NCBI GenBank assembly: GCA_018828585.1
Contig: JAHJVW010000075.1
Span: forward strand, 1-47,706
Direction of reading: 5' to 3'
From: Bacteroidota bacterium
GTDB lineage: Bacteria > Bacteroidota > Bacteroidia > Sphingobacteriales > Sphingobacteriaceae
DNA: 47,706 nucleotides
Part shown: one piece after another, positions 24,633 through 32,598 of the stretch
Position numbering within the stretch: the stretch's first letter is position 1
Layout: each line of letters opens with the position of its first letter
Position numbers and translations under genes: made by a program
The notes under the pieces: generated by a model
What the model was told of the DNA's origin: nothing
Databases searched by the model: none
Seen by the model: the letters and a program-made list of their open reading frames with translations, nothing else

Positions 24633-25448
24633 ATGAAAAAACTAATTATTCTCGCTTTGCTAGCGTTTGCAATTAACTCACGAGCTCAAGTTAAAAAATT
24701 AACCAAATTATGGGAAACAATTGATCTACCAACACCAGAATCTGTTTTGCCAGCTGGTAAAATTCTATATGTTTCACTGATCGATGGAGACGCTAGCAAA
24801 GTTGATGGGAAAGGGGGTATCGCTATTTTGAGTACTGATGGAAAAATCATTAATAAGGATTGGATCACCGGTTTAAATGCACCTAAAGGAATGGGTATTT
24901 ATGATGGGAAATTATACGCAGCGGATATTAATGAGGTAGTGGTGATTGATATAAAGGGAAATAAGGTCATTCAAAAAATTCCTATAGAAGGCACTACATT
25001 CTTGAATGATATTACCATTGACCAACAGGGAAACGTATTTGTTTCTGATACACGTTTAGGTACTGTTTATAAAATAAAAAATAGCAAAGCCGAGTTGTAT
25101 TTAGATCAGTTACCGAATGCAAATGGTTTAAAAGCAATAGGAAAGGATTTGTACATTTTAAGTGGTCCAACCTTAGTTAAGGTTGATCAACATGGTAAAA
25201 CCACGGTCATTGCCAAAGGTTTAGCTTCGGGCGGAGACGGTTTAGAGCCATTAGGCAAGGATGCTTTTTTAGTATCATGCTGGGCGGGATTGGTTTATGA
25301 GATTAAGATGAATGGAATCGTTACTCAGTTAATGGACACCCGAGCTGAGAAAATAAATACTGCTGATATAGGTTTTGATGCAAAAAAGAAAATCATGTTT
25401 GTACCTACATTTCTTAAAAATTCGGTGATAGCGTATCAGGTTAATTAA
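24633..25448 (+). CDS. Exported SMP-30/gluconolactonase-like beta-propeller
   Basis: 271 residues with a signal peptide (about 1-18, SRA-Q). The repeated blocks ILYVSLIDGD, LNDITIDQQGNVFVSDTRLGT, LDQLPNANGLKAIGKDLYI and DAFLVSCWAGLVYEI follow the six-bladed propeller of SMP-30 lactonases or NHL proteins. Metal-binding acidic residues are plausible at NDITID and GGDGLE. No substrate can be read. It stands upstream of the kduD remnant and uxaC, but a 210-nt gap and a separate upstream region make joint function uncertain. Confidence 0.75.
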   Translation: MKKLIILALLAFAINSRAQVKKLTKLWETIDLPTPESVLPAGKILYVSLIDGDASKVDGKGGIAILSTDGKIINKDWITGLNAPKGMGIYDGKLYAADINEVVVIDIKGNKVIQKIPIEGTTFLNDITIDQQGNVFVSDTRLGTVYKIKNSKAELYLDQLPNANGLKAIGKDLYILSGPTLVKVDQHGKTTVIAKGLASGGDGLEPLGKDAFLVSCWAGLVYEIKMNGIVTQLMDTRAEKINTADIGFDAKKKIMFVPTFLKNSVIAYQVN

Positions 25449-25658
25449 AAAGCCTTTAGTTCTTATTCAAAAATTTATTTCGAATTCCCATCAATTTATT
25501 TTAGTGGATATATATGCTATTTATATTTTTTATCGGTAACGATTGCATAAATAAATAGGCGACATTGGTTTAAAACCGAGCTTAAAATTGTTCATAACCA
25601 ATTAGTGTTGATTGATAAGTCAAATTGTATTTGAAATTGATTTTTAGATTAAAATAGT
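25449..25658. other. Upstream region of the kduD remnant and uxaC
   Basis: 210 nt, AT-rich, without coding sequence. The only notable motif is TATCGGTAACGATTGCAT at 25531-25548, treated below as a possible operator. Confidence 0.5.
25531..25550 (+). promoter_or_regulatory. Possible LacI-type operator
   Basis: ATCG and CGAT flank GTAA (ATCGGTAACGAT), an imperfect dyad of the kind bound by LacI-family sugar regulators. It sits about 110 nt upstream of the kduD remnant and 240 nt upstream of uxaC, so it fits a hexuronate-responsive promoter. The match is visual only. Confidence 0.3.
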
Positions 25659-25781
25659 ATGAATATTTTTGACTTAAGCGGAAAAATAGCCCTAGTTACT
25701 GGTTGCAACAAAGGCATAGGGAAAGGTATGGCTTTAGCTGCAGCAGACATCATCGGTGTGTCAGCCAATAAAATTAAATAA
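25659..25781 (+). pseudogene. kduD: N-terminal remnant of a KduD-type short-chain dehydrogenase
   Basis: 40 codons then TAA. The start MNIFDLSGKIALVTG carries on as CNKGIGKGMAL, the N-terminus and Rossmann TGxxxGIG motif of 2-deoxy-D-gluconate 3-dehydrogenase/KduD. After GMALA the expected LAEAG segment is missing and ADIIGVS resumes, after which a short unrelated tail ends the frame. About 210 residues of the enzyme are lost. The remnant ends 10 nt before the uxaC ATG, so uxaC has inherited its promoter. KduD normally works in the same uronate breakdown pathway. Confidence 0.75.
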
Positions 25782-25791
25782 AATTCAAACC

Positions 25792-27198
25792 ATGAAAAAC
25801 GGAGCAGTAATTCCTGATGATTTTTTATTGTATTCAGAAAAGGCCAGAATATTATATCATCAATATGCGAAAGATTTACCCATTATAGATTACCACAACC
25901 ACCTGCCTTCGCAAGAAATTGCTGAAGGTAAAAATTTCAGAAGCATGACTGAAATTTGGTTAAAAGGCGATCATTATAAATGGAGAGCCATGCGAACCTT
26001 GGGTGTGAACGAACGCTTCATTACTGGTGATGCCTCGGATGAAGAAAAATTTATGGCCTGGGCAAAATGTGTTCCTGCAACGGTTCGTAATCCCTTGTTC
26101 CACTGGTCGCACATGGAGTTAAAAAATCCTTTTGGAATCAATTCTTATTTGAATGAGGACTCTGCGAAAGAGATTTATGCACATACCAGTCAGCTTTTGG
26201 CGCAGAAAGATTTTTCTACGCAAGGTTTATTAAAGAAATTCAATGTAAAAATGGTAGGAACAACTGATGATCCTACTGATAGTTTAGAATATCACAAAGC
26301 AATTATAGATCAGGGTTTCGAAATTAAGGTGAAGCCTTCTTTCCGTCCGGATAAATCGTTAATGATTGGCGATGTAAAAACTTACAGAGCCTACATTCAA
26401 AAGTTATCCGCAGCTTCTGGAGTTGAGATTACTGACTTGGAGTCATTATTAGGCGCTTTACGAAATAGAATCGAGTTTTTCGAGGCTCATGGTGCTTCAA
26501 TTTCTGATCATGGCTTAAACACCATTCCATCTAAAGTCACTTTGTCAGATGCTCAAAAATCTGAATTCAAAAAAGTGTTAAACGGCGACGCTGATTCATT
26601 CTCAGATCCTGATGCTTTTGCAGGTTACGTATTAACCGAAATCTGTAAAATTTATCACGAAAAAGGGTGGGTACAACAGTTCCATTTAGGCGCAATCAGA
26701 AATAACAACCACGGAATGATGCGTCAATTAGGGCCTGATACTGGTTATGATTCAATTGGTGACTTTAGTCAGGCTACAAGTTTATCTAATTTCTTAGGTA
26801 ATTTGAGTTTAGATGACCAATTGGCAAAAACCATTATCTACAACTTAAACCCTGCAGATAACGATGTTTTTGCAGCTATGATAGGCAACTTTGCCGATGG
26901 AAAAATCAAAGGTAAGGTTCAATTTGGATCAGGTTGGTGGTTTTTAGATCAAAAAGATGGAATGGAAAAACAATTGAATTCTTTATCCAACATGGGTGTG
27001 TTGAGTACTTTTGTAGGGATGTTGACGGACTCAAGGAGTTTCCTTTCTTACCCTCGTCACGAGTATTTCCGTAGAATTTTATGTAACCTTTTGGGTAACG
27101 AAATGGAAAACGGACAAGTGCCTGATGATGAAAAATGGATTGGTAAAATCGTTTCGGATATTTGCTATTATAATGCAAAAGAGTATTTCGGACTTTAA
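25792..27198 (+). CDS. uxaC: Glucuronate (uronate) isomerase
   Basis: 468 residues, full length. It interconverts D-glucuronate and D-fructuronate, and D-galacturonate and D-tagaturonate, the first step of hexuronate use. The metal-site motif IIDYHNHLP is at the N-terminus; TEIWLKGDHYKWRAMRTLGV, MVGTTDDPTDSL, QFHLGAIRNNN and the C-terminal MLTDSRSFLSYPRHEYFRR are all characteristic. I use the ATG at 25792; a GTG at 25756 in the same frame lies inside the kduD remnant. No other uronate gene is seen in the window. Confidence 0.96.
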   Translation: MKNGAVIPDDFLLYSEKARILYHQYAKDLPIIDYHNHLPSQEIAEGKNFRSMTEIWLKGDHYKWRAMRTLGVNERFITGDASDEEKFMAWAKCVPATVRNPLFHWSHMELKNPFGINSYLNEDSAKEIYAHTSQLLAQKDFSTQGLLKKFNVKMVGTTDDPTDSLEYHKAIIDQGFEIKVKPSFRPDKSLMIGDVKTYRAYIQKLSAASGVEITDLESLLGALRNRIEFFEAHGASISDHGLNTIPSKVTLSDAQKSEFKKVLNGDADSFSDPDAFAGYVLTEICKIYHEKGWVQQFHLGAIRNNNHGMMRQLGPDTGYDSIGDFSQATSLSNFLGNLSLDDQLAKTIIYNLNPADNDVFAAMIGNFADGKIKGKVQFGSGWWFLDQKDGMEKQLNSLSNMGVLSTFVGMLTDSRSFLSYPRHEYFRRILCNLLGNEMENGQVPDDEKWIGKIVSDICYYNAKEYFGL

Positions 27199-27224
27199 TA
27201 ATATTGTAATAAATAAATTGGTTT

Positions 27225-27258
27225 AAAGGATTCGTATTAGTTTACGAGTCCTTTTTTT
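27225..27258 (+). terminator. Terminator of uxaC
   Basis: AAAGGATTCGTA pairs with TACGAGTCCTTT (one T-G wobble) and is followed by a T tract. It begins 27 nt after the stop codon. Confidence 0.8.
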
Positions 27259-27292
27259 GAAAAAATAAGGTTAGTTTGTAATTGAGTTTTTT

Positions 27293-28216
27293 ATGGCAAC
27301 CGAAGAAAGTGAAATTCAAACAGATTACAACCACAGAATCAATAAGGTTTTCTCTTTTATTGATGAAAATTTAGATGCTGATTTATCCTTAGAAAAAGTT
27401 GCCGAAGTCGCTCACTTCTCTCCATTTCATTTTCATAGAATTTTCAAAGCCATCACTGGCGAAACCTTAAATGTTTATCTCAATCGTAGGCGGATTGAGA
27501 AAGCTGCCGCAACTTTAATTCATCAAAAGAATAAAAGTGTCACCGAGATTTCTTTGCAAAACGGCTTCACCAGTAATTCTTCTTTTACGCGAGCTTTCAA
27601 GAAATTTTATGGGGTTAGCCCGACTGAATTTCGTCAGCAAAATAACCTAAAGTTTAGCAAGATTAGCCAACTCGAAAGCAAGAATGGACAAGCCTATCCA
27701 AGCTTCGAGCAATACATTTGTGTCATTAATGATCTTAAAAATTGGATGAAAATGAATGCAAAAATTGAAGTAAAAGAAATCGCGAAAATGGACTTGGCTT
27801 ATGTGTCTAGCATTGGCCCTAAAAACTTGGAATCTGCTTATGCGAAATTGGTAAAATGGGCTACACCGCTTGGTTTATTGAAAGGCAACGAAACAAAAAT
27901 GGTGACGATTTATTATGATAGTTTTAAAGTAACTGATCCAGATAGAGTGAGAATGAGTGCTTGTCTAATTTTGGATGAACCCATAAAAATGAGTGGAGAA
28001 ATTGGCCTAACTACGATTGAAAAGGCAAAATGTATTGTTGGACATTTTGAAATTGGCCTACATGAATTCGAAAAATCATGGACGGGTTTATTTATTTGGA
28101 TGAATGAAAACGGTTATAAAAAAGCGGATAGAAACCCATTCGAAATTTACCACAACAACTTCAACGAACATCCGCAAAGGAAATGTATGGTTGATTTTTG
28201 TATTCCGGTTGAGTAG
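27293..28216 (+). CDS. AraC-family regulator with GyrI-like ligand domain
   Basis: 307 residues. Two helix-turn-helix motifs fill the first 115 residues (SLEKVAEVAHFSPFHFHRIF and VTEISLQNGFTSNSSFTRAF, ending in FYGVSPTEFR). The C-terminal part (about 155-305) begins IEVKEIAKMDLAYVSSIGP and has the GyrI/SbmC-like small-molecule-binding layout, with CIVGHFEIGLHEFEKSW. Regulators of this form often respond to drugs or cationic compounds. The ligand and targets are unknown; neighbours give no lead. Confidence 0.9.
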   Translation: MATEESEIQTDYNHRINKVFSFIDENLDADLSLEKVAEVAHFSPFHFHRIFKAITGETLNVYLNRRRIEKAAATLIHQKNKSVTEISLQNGFTSNSSFTRAFKKFYGVSPTEFRQQNNLKFSKISQLESKNGQAYPSFEQYICVINDLKNWMKMNAKIEVKEIAKMDLAYVSSIGPKNLESAYAKLVKWATPLGLLKGNETKMVTIYYDSFKVTDPDRVRMSACLILDEPIKMSGEIGLTTIEKAKCIVGHFEIGLHEFEKSWTGLFIWMNENGYKKADRNPFEIYHNNFNEHPQRKCMVDFCIPVE

Positions 28217-28255
28217 GTTTTAAAATAAATAGTATTAAGTTAAATATCCAAACCC

Positions 28256-28332
28256 TTGCAAGTGAGATGTCTCCTTTCGTAGACATGACGCTAAAATAAG
28301 CGTCACCTCGAGGAAACGAGCGGTCTCACAAG
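28256..28332. repeat. Hairpin-forming intergenic repeat
   Basis: Arms TGAGATGTCTC..ATGACGC and GCGTCACCTCG..GGTCTCACA face each other across a short AT spacer. The consensus resembles a Bacteroidota intergenic repeat that reads like TGAGA..TCGACATGACG..CGTCACCTCGAG..GTCTCACA. The octamer TTGCAAGT occurs at 28256-28263 and again at 28346-28353, flanking the element. Confidence 0.55.
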
Positions 28333-28353
28333 TAATGTTGCCATTTTGCAAGT

Positions 28354-28462
28354 CGCGTTAAGGATTGAAGCGGCATCCTTTTTTGTCATCCCGGAGTCGA
28401 AGGATAAGCAAAAAAGATATAGCGGAAAGCCTGTCCCGATAATTATCGGGAAAACGCCCAAA
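28354..28462 (-). repeat. Dispersed intergenic repeat, copy 3, with embedded palindrome
   Basis: Read on the minus strand it begins TTGGGCGTTTTCCCG and ends ATGCCGCTTCAATCC, matching the ends of copies 1 and 2. It holds a perfect 16-bp palindrome CCCGATAATTATCGGG (28435-28450) and a segment CTTCGACTCCGGGATGACA of another repeat type. Together with the element at 28256 it fills the 344-nt gap before htpG. Confidence 0.65.
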
Positions 28463-28560
28463 AAATTATCCCAAACTGTCATCTTGACACTCTAATCTCC
28501 TTTGGAACAAGCATTGATGTGTTGCATCTGTAAACTAAAATATAACAAGACAAACATATC

Positions 28561-30444
28561 ATGAAGGAAAAAGGAACGATTTCAATTCACACGGAGAATA
28601 TTTTCCCGATCATCAAAAAGTTTTTATACTCTGATAACGAGATATTTTTAAGAGAGTTGGTTTCTAACGCTGCAGATGCAACGCAAAAAATAAAACGTTT
28701 GGCTGGTTTAGGTCAGTATAATGGCGAACTGGGAGAATTACAGGTTGATGTTGCTTTCGATGCGAAAAAGAAAACCATCACCATTTCTGACAATGGTTTA
28801 GGAATGACTGCCGAAGAAATCAAGAAATACATAAACCAGATTGCTTTCTCGGGAGCCACAGAATTTGTTGAGAAATTTAAAGATGCGAAAGACGCCAATG
28901 AGATCATCGGTAAGTTCGGTTTAGGATTTTACTCGGCTTTTATGGTTTCTGACCATGTAGAAATTCAAACACTTTCTTATCAGGATGGTGCTGAGCCTGC
29001 TGCGTGGATTTGCGATGGTAGCACTGAGTTCGAAATTAAAAACGGTAAACGTAAAACTCGTGGAACGGATGTGATTTTACATATCAATAAAGAGTCGGAA
29101 GAGTTCTTAGACCAACATAAGTTACAACAGATTTTAGATAAATACTTCAAATTCTTGACCGTTCCTTTGGTTTTTGGTACGACTACCGACAGTGTAGAAG
29201 ATGGTGAAGATGCAGAAGGAAAGAAAAAATACAAATCGGTTGAAGTTCCAAATGTAATTAACGGAGCAAAGCCAATTTGGACACAAGCTCCGGCAGAATT
29301 AACGGATGAAGATTATTTGAAATTTTACAAAGAGCTTTATCCTTTCCAAGAAGATCCATTGTTTTGGATTCACTTAAATGTGGATTATCCTTTCAATTTA
29401 ACTGGAGTTTTATACTTCCCTAAATTGAAGAATGATGTAGAAATTCAGAGAAACAAAATCAAATTATTCAGCCGTCAGGTGTTTATTACCGATGAGGTGA
29501 AAGACATTGTTCCTGAGTTTTTAATGTTGTTGCATGGTGTAATTGATTCGCCGGATATTCCTTTAAACGTTTCACGTAGCTTCTTACAAGCTGATGGAAA
29601 TGTGAAAAAAATTAACAGCTATATCACTAAAAAAGTAGCTGAAAAGCTTGGAGAACTGTTCAAAAAAGACAGAGCTGCTTACGAAGCTAAATGGAGCGAT
29701 ATTGGTTTGTTTGTGAAATACGGAATGATTTCGGAAGAGAAATTCTACGATAAAGCCAAAGATTTCGCTTTGTTTACCAATACCGATAAAAAGAACTTTA
29801 CCATGGACGAGTACCGTGAAAAAGTGAAAGACATCCAAACTGATAAAGATGGAAACTTGGTGTATTTATACACGGTTGATCCGGCGAAGCAAGATGGATT
29901 TATCCAATCGGCAACGAAAAAAGGTTACGATGTTTTATTGATGGACACGCCAATTGATACACATTTTGTGAGTCAGATGGAGCAGAAATTAGAGAAAACA
30001 CAATTGAAACGTGTGGATTCTAGTACTGCGGATAAACTGATTGACAAAGGCGAGAAAATGGAGCATGTGCTGAGCGAAGACCAAACCAAACAGGTAAAAG
30101 AAATCTTCGAAAAAGCCATCAACAAACCTGCTTACCAAGTAGAGGTGGAAGCTTTAAGTCCGGATGAGTTACCAGTAACCGTAACCATGGACGAGTTTAT
30201 GCGCCGCATGAAAGATATGGCTGCAATGGGCGGTGGCATGAGTTTCTACGGAAACATGCCAGATAGCTACAAAGTTGCTATTAATGGTAACCATAAAATC
30301 GTGAATAAAATTTTGGCTTCCGCCGATGAAAAGGAACAAGGCGAATTGGCGAAACAGGCTTTCGATTTGGCCTTACTTTCTCAAGGGATGTTGACTGGAG
30401 CGGAGTTGACTGCTTTTGTGAATAGAAGTGTTTCGTTGATTTAA
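28561..30444 (+). CDS. htpG: Molecular chaperone HtpG (Hsp90)
   Basis: 627 residues, full length. The N-terminal ATPase motifs are IFLRELVSNAADA, DNGLGM, GATEFVEKF and GKFGLGFYSAFMV, and middle-domain SRSFLQADGNV follows. The C-terminal dimerisation region is present. HtpG helps fold and remodel client proteins after heat or other stress. Its upstream region is the repeat-rich 344-nt gap; no clear stress promoter was found. Confidence 0.97.
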   Translation: MKEKGTISIHTENIFPIIKKFLYSDNEIFLRELVSNAADATQKIKRLAGLGQYNGELGELQVDVAFDAKKKTITISDNGLGMTAEEIKKYINQIAFSGATEFVEKFKDAKDANEIIGKFGLGFYSAFMVSDHVEIQTLSYQDGAEPAAWICDGSTEFEIKNGKRKTRGTDVILHINKESEEFLDQHKLQQILDKYFKFLTVPLVFGTTTDSVEDGEDAEGKKKYKSVEVPNVINGAKPIWTQAPAELTDEDYLKFYKELYPFQEDPLFWIHLNVDYPFNLTGVLYFPKLKNDVEIQRNKIKLFSRQVFITDEVKDIVPEFLMLLHGVIDSPDIPLNVSRSFLQADGNVKKINSYITKKVAEKLGELFKKDRAAYEAKWSDIGLFVKYGMISEEKFYDKAKDFALFTNTDKKNFTMDEYREKVKDIQTDKDGNLVYLYTVDPAKQDGFIQSATKKGYDVLLMDTPIDTHFVSQMEQKLEKTQLKRVDSSTADKLIDKGEKMEHVLSEDQTKQVKEIFEKAINKPAYQVEVEALSPDELPVTVTMDEFMRRMKDMAAMGGGMSFYGNMPDSYKVAINGNHKIVNKILASADEKEQGELAKQAFDLALLSQGMLTGAELTAFVNRSVSLI

Positions 30445-30468
30445 GTAGAAAGCTTCGAGTTTAAAGTG

Positions 30469-30504
30469 AAAAGCCCTTCCGAATATTTTTGGAAGGGCTT
30501 TTTT
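30469..30504 (+). terminator. Terminator of htpG
   Basis: AAAAGCCCTTCC pairs with GGAAGGGCTTTT, loop of 10, then T residues. The A-run on the other side makes it usable by the opposing genes as well. Confidence 0.9.
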
Positions 30505-30515
30505 ACGATATATTA

Positions 30516-30734
30516 TTAGCTAATAAACTCTTTAAAAGTCTTTTCTTCGTCAAAATCGTTTAAGATTAATTCAATATGATGATCATTTATAATACCAATT
30601 TTAGAAAGCAGGTTAAATTCACTAGATAATTCATTCTTATTAAAATAGCGGTTATAAATGATGCCAATTATATCGGCAATTCTAATTTCAAAATTATTAT
30701 GAGATTCAAGAAATCTTAAATTTTCATATATCAT
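30516..30734 (-). CDS. Small uncharacterised protein downstream of the ORF6N gene
   Basis: 72 residues, acidic, no signal peptide or membrane segment. It has FEIRIADIIGIIYNRYFNKNEL and an acidic C-terminus (LILNDFDEEKTFKEFIS). I do not recognise a family. Its ATG overlaps the ORF6N stop in ATGA, so the two are translationally coupled. It could be a partner of the ORF6N protein or a leftover of its C-terminal region. Confidence 0.5.
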   Translation of the reverse strand: MIYENLRFLESHNNFEIRIADIIGIIYNRYFNKNELSSEFNLLSKIGIINDHHIELILNDFDEEKTFKEFIS

Positions 30735-31120
30735 TTTAATGTTAATCTTTTTTTTCCTTCTTGAGAAAATGTATATTTTTTAATAAGAATGATTATCATC
30801 CCAATTGCTTTATCGCTATTTAAAACTCCAGAAAGCATAGCAACACCTTGTTCTGTAAAAGCTTTAGGCATTTTTCTAGTTCCTCCCCAACTTGATGTTC
30901 CATTTTGGAATATCAAGTTTTTAAATTCTTCTTCGTTTAATTGGAACATGAAATCATCAGGAAAACGTTTAATATTTCTGCTTACCGCTTTATTAAGATT
31001 TCCAGTGCTTACCTGATAAAGTTCTGCTAAATCTTTATCCAGCATTACATTCTGCCCTCTTATAAAATGGATTTTATTTACCACAAACTCTTCAGGTAGT
31101 TTTGTTAAGTCGTTACTCAT
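30731..31120 (-). CDS. ORF6N-domain DNA-binding protein, possibly truncated
   Basis: About 129 residues from the ATG at 31120 (MSNDLTKLPEEF). The ORF6N domain is clear: VNKIHFIRGQNVMLDKDLAELY, VSTGNLNKAVSRNIKRFP, EFKNLIFQNGTSSWGG and KAFTEQGVAMLSGVLNSDKA. The region after SDKAI, usually a conserved VNIxIMRxF-type helix, is replaced by GMIIILIKKYTFSQEGKKRL, so the C-terminus looks altered. ORF6N domains are linked with phage and mobile DNA and bind DNA. The frame is open upstream to 31180, but that part runs through a palindrome and is unlikely to be coding. Confidence 0.7.
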   Translation of the reverse strand: MSNDLTKLPEEFVVNKIHFIRGQNVMLDKDLAELYQVSTGNLNKAVSRNIKRFPDDFMFQLNEEEFKNLIFQNGTSSWGGTRKMPKAFTEQGVAMLSGVLNSDKAIGMIIILIKKYTFSQEGKKRLTLK

Positions 31121-31148
31121 AGTGCTTGAATACCTAAATATATTTAAA

Positions 31149-31185
31149 GAAAATTGGATATCACAATTTGTGATTTCCAATTTTC
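31149..31185. promoter_or_regulatory. 37-nt near-perfect palindrome upstream of the ORF6N gene
   Basis: GAAAATTGGATATCACA and TGTGATTTCCAATTTTC are 17-nt arms with one mismatch and a 3-nt centre. It lies 28 nt upstream of the ORF6N start codon. The position suggests an operator, perhaps for the ORF6N protein itself. Confidence 0.6.
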
Positions 31186-31215
31186 AAAAACCCTTTTAAA
31201 CAGCAAACCCTTACT

Positions 31216-31253
31216 GTCCCATCAGGGTCTCTCGCAGAGGACCCCGATGGGAC
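31216..31253. repeat. 38-nt palindromic element inside a kinase remnant
   Basis: GTCCCATCAGGGTCTCT pairs with AGAGGACCCCGATGGGAC (one mismatch, one bulge, loop CGC). It resembles short palindromic repeats of related genomes. It is GC-rich against an AT-rich background, and kinase-like coding stops exactly at its edge. Confidence 0.65.
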
Positions 31254-31409
31254 TAAATTATTAATGTCCTTAGAAAAATAAATTTCAGCTGCTTCGGCAT
31301 GTTTGATTACATTTTGCCGAGTTTCTTTAGCGGCTAAATAAATATCTTTTCTGTTTTTTCCGTTAATTTTTAAATCAGGTATTTCATTGGGGAAGTCTAT
31401 TTTCAGCAA
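31254..31409 (-). pseudogene. Fragment of a NarL-type histidine kinase ATPase domain
   Basis: About 50 codons match the start of the HATPase domain of NarL/UhpB-like sensor kinases: FPNEIPDLKINGKNRKDIYL followed by AAKETRQNVIKHAEAAEIYF, in which the N box is KETxxNVIKHAEA. A stop codon lies three codons upstream of its first in-frame start, and homology ends where the palindrome at 31216-31253 begins. The rest of the kinase is missing on both sides. It is a dead remnant next to the ORF6N gene. Confidence 0.65.
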
Positions 31410-31627
31410 AAAAACTTAACATTTTAAAGTTGCGAATTGATTTGAACAACTTTTTTGATTTCAGTATCTTCACCTTAATAAAGCACAAAAAATCTTTAAG
31501 ATTAAAGTATATTTGAAAGAAGTAACATTGTCAAAAACTAATAGAGCTGGTTTAAAAAACCTTTCAGTTTAAATAATGTCATTGTCTAATCTCAAAACTA
31601 AAAATGGAGTATTAAACTGTTAGATAT

Positions 31628-32416
31628 ATGTCCTCTATAAAAGATATTATTCGTAATTGGCAAACTTTCTTTCCGTTTCTTCACGATCTTAGATTTGATT
31701 TACAGTTTGCCTGGAGGAAAATAAAAGGACAAACTCACGACTCTGATTTTGAATTGTTAAGTCAGATAAGTGTCCCTCTTGGGATGGATCTATTAGATGT
31801 GGGTGCTAATCGAGGGGAGGCACTACAATCATTATTAATGGCATTAAAAACCGATAATAATCAATTTTATAGTTTCGAGCCTAATGAGATTATTTTTCAA
31901 AAACTTAAATCGAGATATGGTAAACATGTAGGGGTAAACCTACGAAATTATGGGCTGGGACATGAAAAGGGAAGTTTTCAGCTTTATATTCCCTTTTATA
32001 GAAAATGGATGTTTGATGGTTTGGCTTCATTTATTAAGGAAGAAGTCGAAAGTTGGTTGCCTACTTTTATTTGGAATTTTAAACCCGAAAATCATTATTT
32101 AAAGGAGACAATATGCCAAATTGAAACTTTAGATAGTCAAAAATTAAACCCTTTCTTTATTAAACTAGATGTTCAAGGTTTTGAGCAACAGGTGCTAGAT
32201 GGTGGTAAGAAAACCTTAGAAGTTTCAAAGCCTATTTTATTGATTGAATCCATAAAACATGAGACTGAAGAATTTTTAAGCGTTATGGGTTATCAATTTT
32301 TTCACTATCAAAATAGAAAACTTCATTTAGGAAATGGATTGCTTAATACTTACTGTATTCCTCAAAATCGAATAAACGATTTAATGCATTTATTTTCCGA
32401 ATCACCAATTATTTAG
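31628..32416 (+). CDS. FkbM-family methyltransferase
   Basis: 262 residues. SAM-binding motif LDVGANRGEALQ is near residues 55-66, followed by YSFEPNEIIFQKLK and NYGLGHEKGSFQLYIP. The FkbM signature FFIKLDVQGFEQQVLDGG and the strand PILLIESI end the core. Members methylate sugars or polyketides, often in surface polysaccharide clusters, but no such cluster is here. It is monocistronic, with 218 nt of AT-rich sequence before it. Confidence 0.85.
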   Translation: MSSIKDIIRNWQTFFPFLHDLRFDLQFAWRKIKGQTHDSDFELLSQISVPLGMDLLDVGANRGEALQSLLMALKTDNNQFYSFEPNEIIFQKLKSRYGKHVGVNLRNYGLGHEKGSFQLYIPFYRKWMFDGLASFIKEEVESWLPTFIWNFKPENHYLKETICQIETLDSQKLNPFFIKLDVQGFEQQVLDGGKKTLEVSKPILLIESIKHETEEFLSVMGYQFFHYQNRKLHLGNGLLNTYCIPQNRINDLMHLFSESPII

Positions 32417-32530
32417 AAGTCATACATTTGAAACGTATGATTCAAAATAGCATAATTTACGCTAGAAAACAACTGATTTAAATGTGAATCTAAATGATAT
32501 TTTCACGTTAAATTAAAATTTTATGATCAC

Positions 32531-32580
32531 TTGGTATTCAATTTTAAAATAAAAATACCAAACAATCCGTATTCAATTTT
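32531..32580. promoter_or_regulatory. Repeat-rich region before the photolyase-like gene
   Basis: TTGGTATT (32531-32538) and AATACCAA (32554-32561) form an 8-bp inverted repeat, and GTATTCAATTTT occurs twice (32534-32545, 32569-32580). These are 20-70 nt upstream of the ATG and could be regulator sites. AT-rich background makes chance matches possible. Confidence 0.3.
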
Positions 32581-32598
32581 TCTTTTCTTAGTGAAAAT

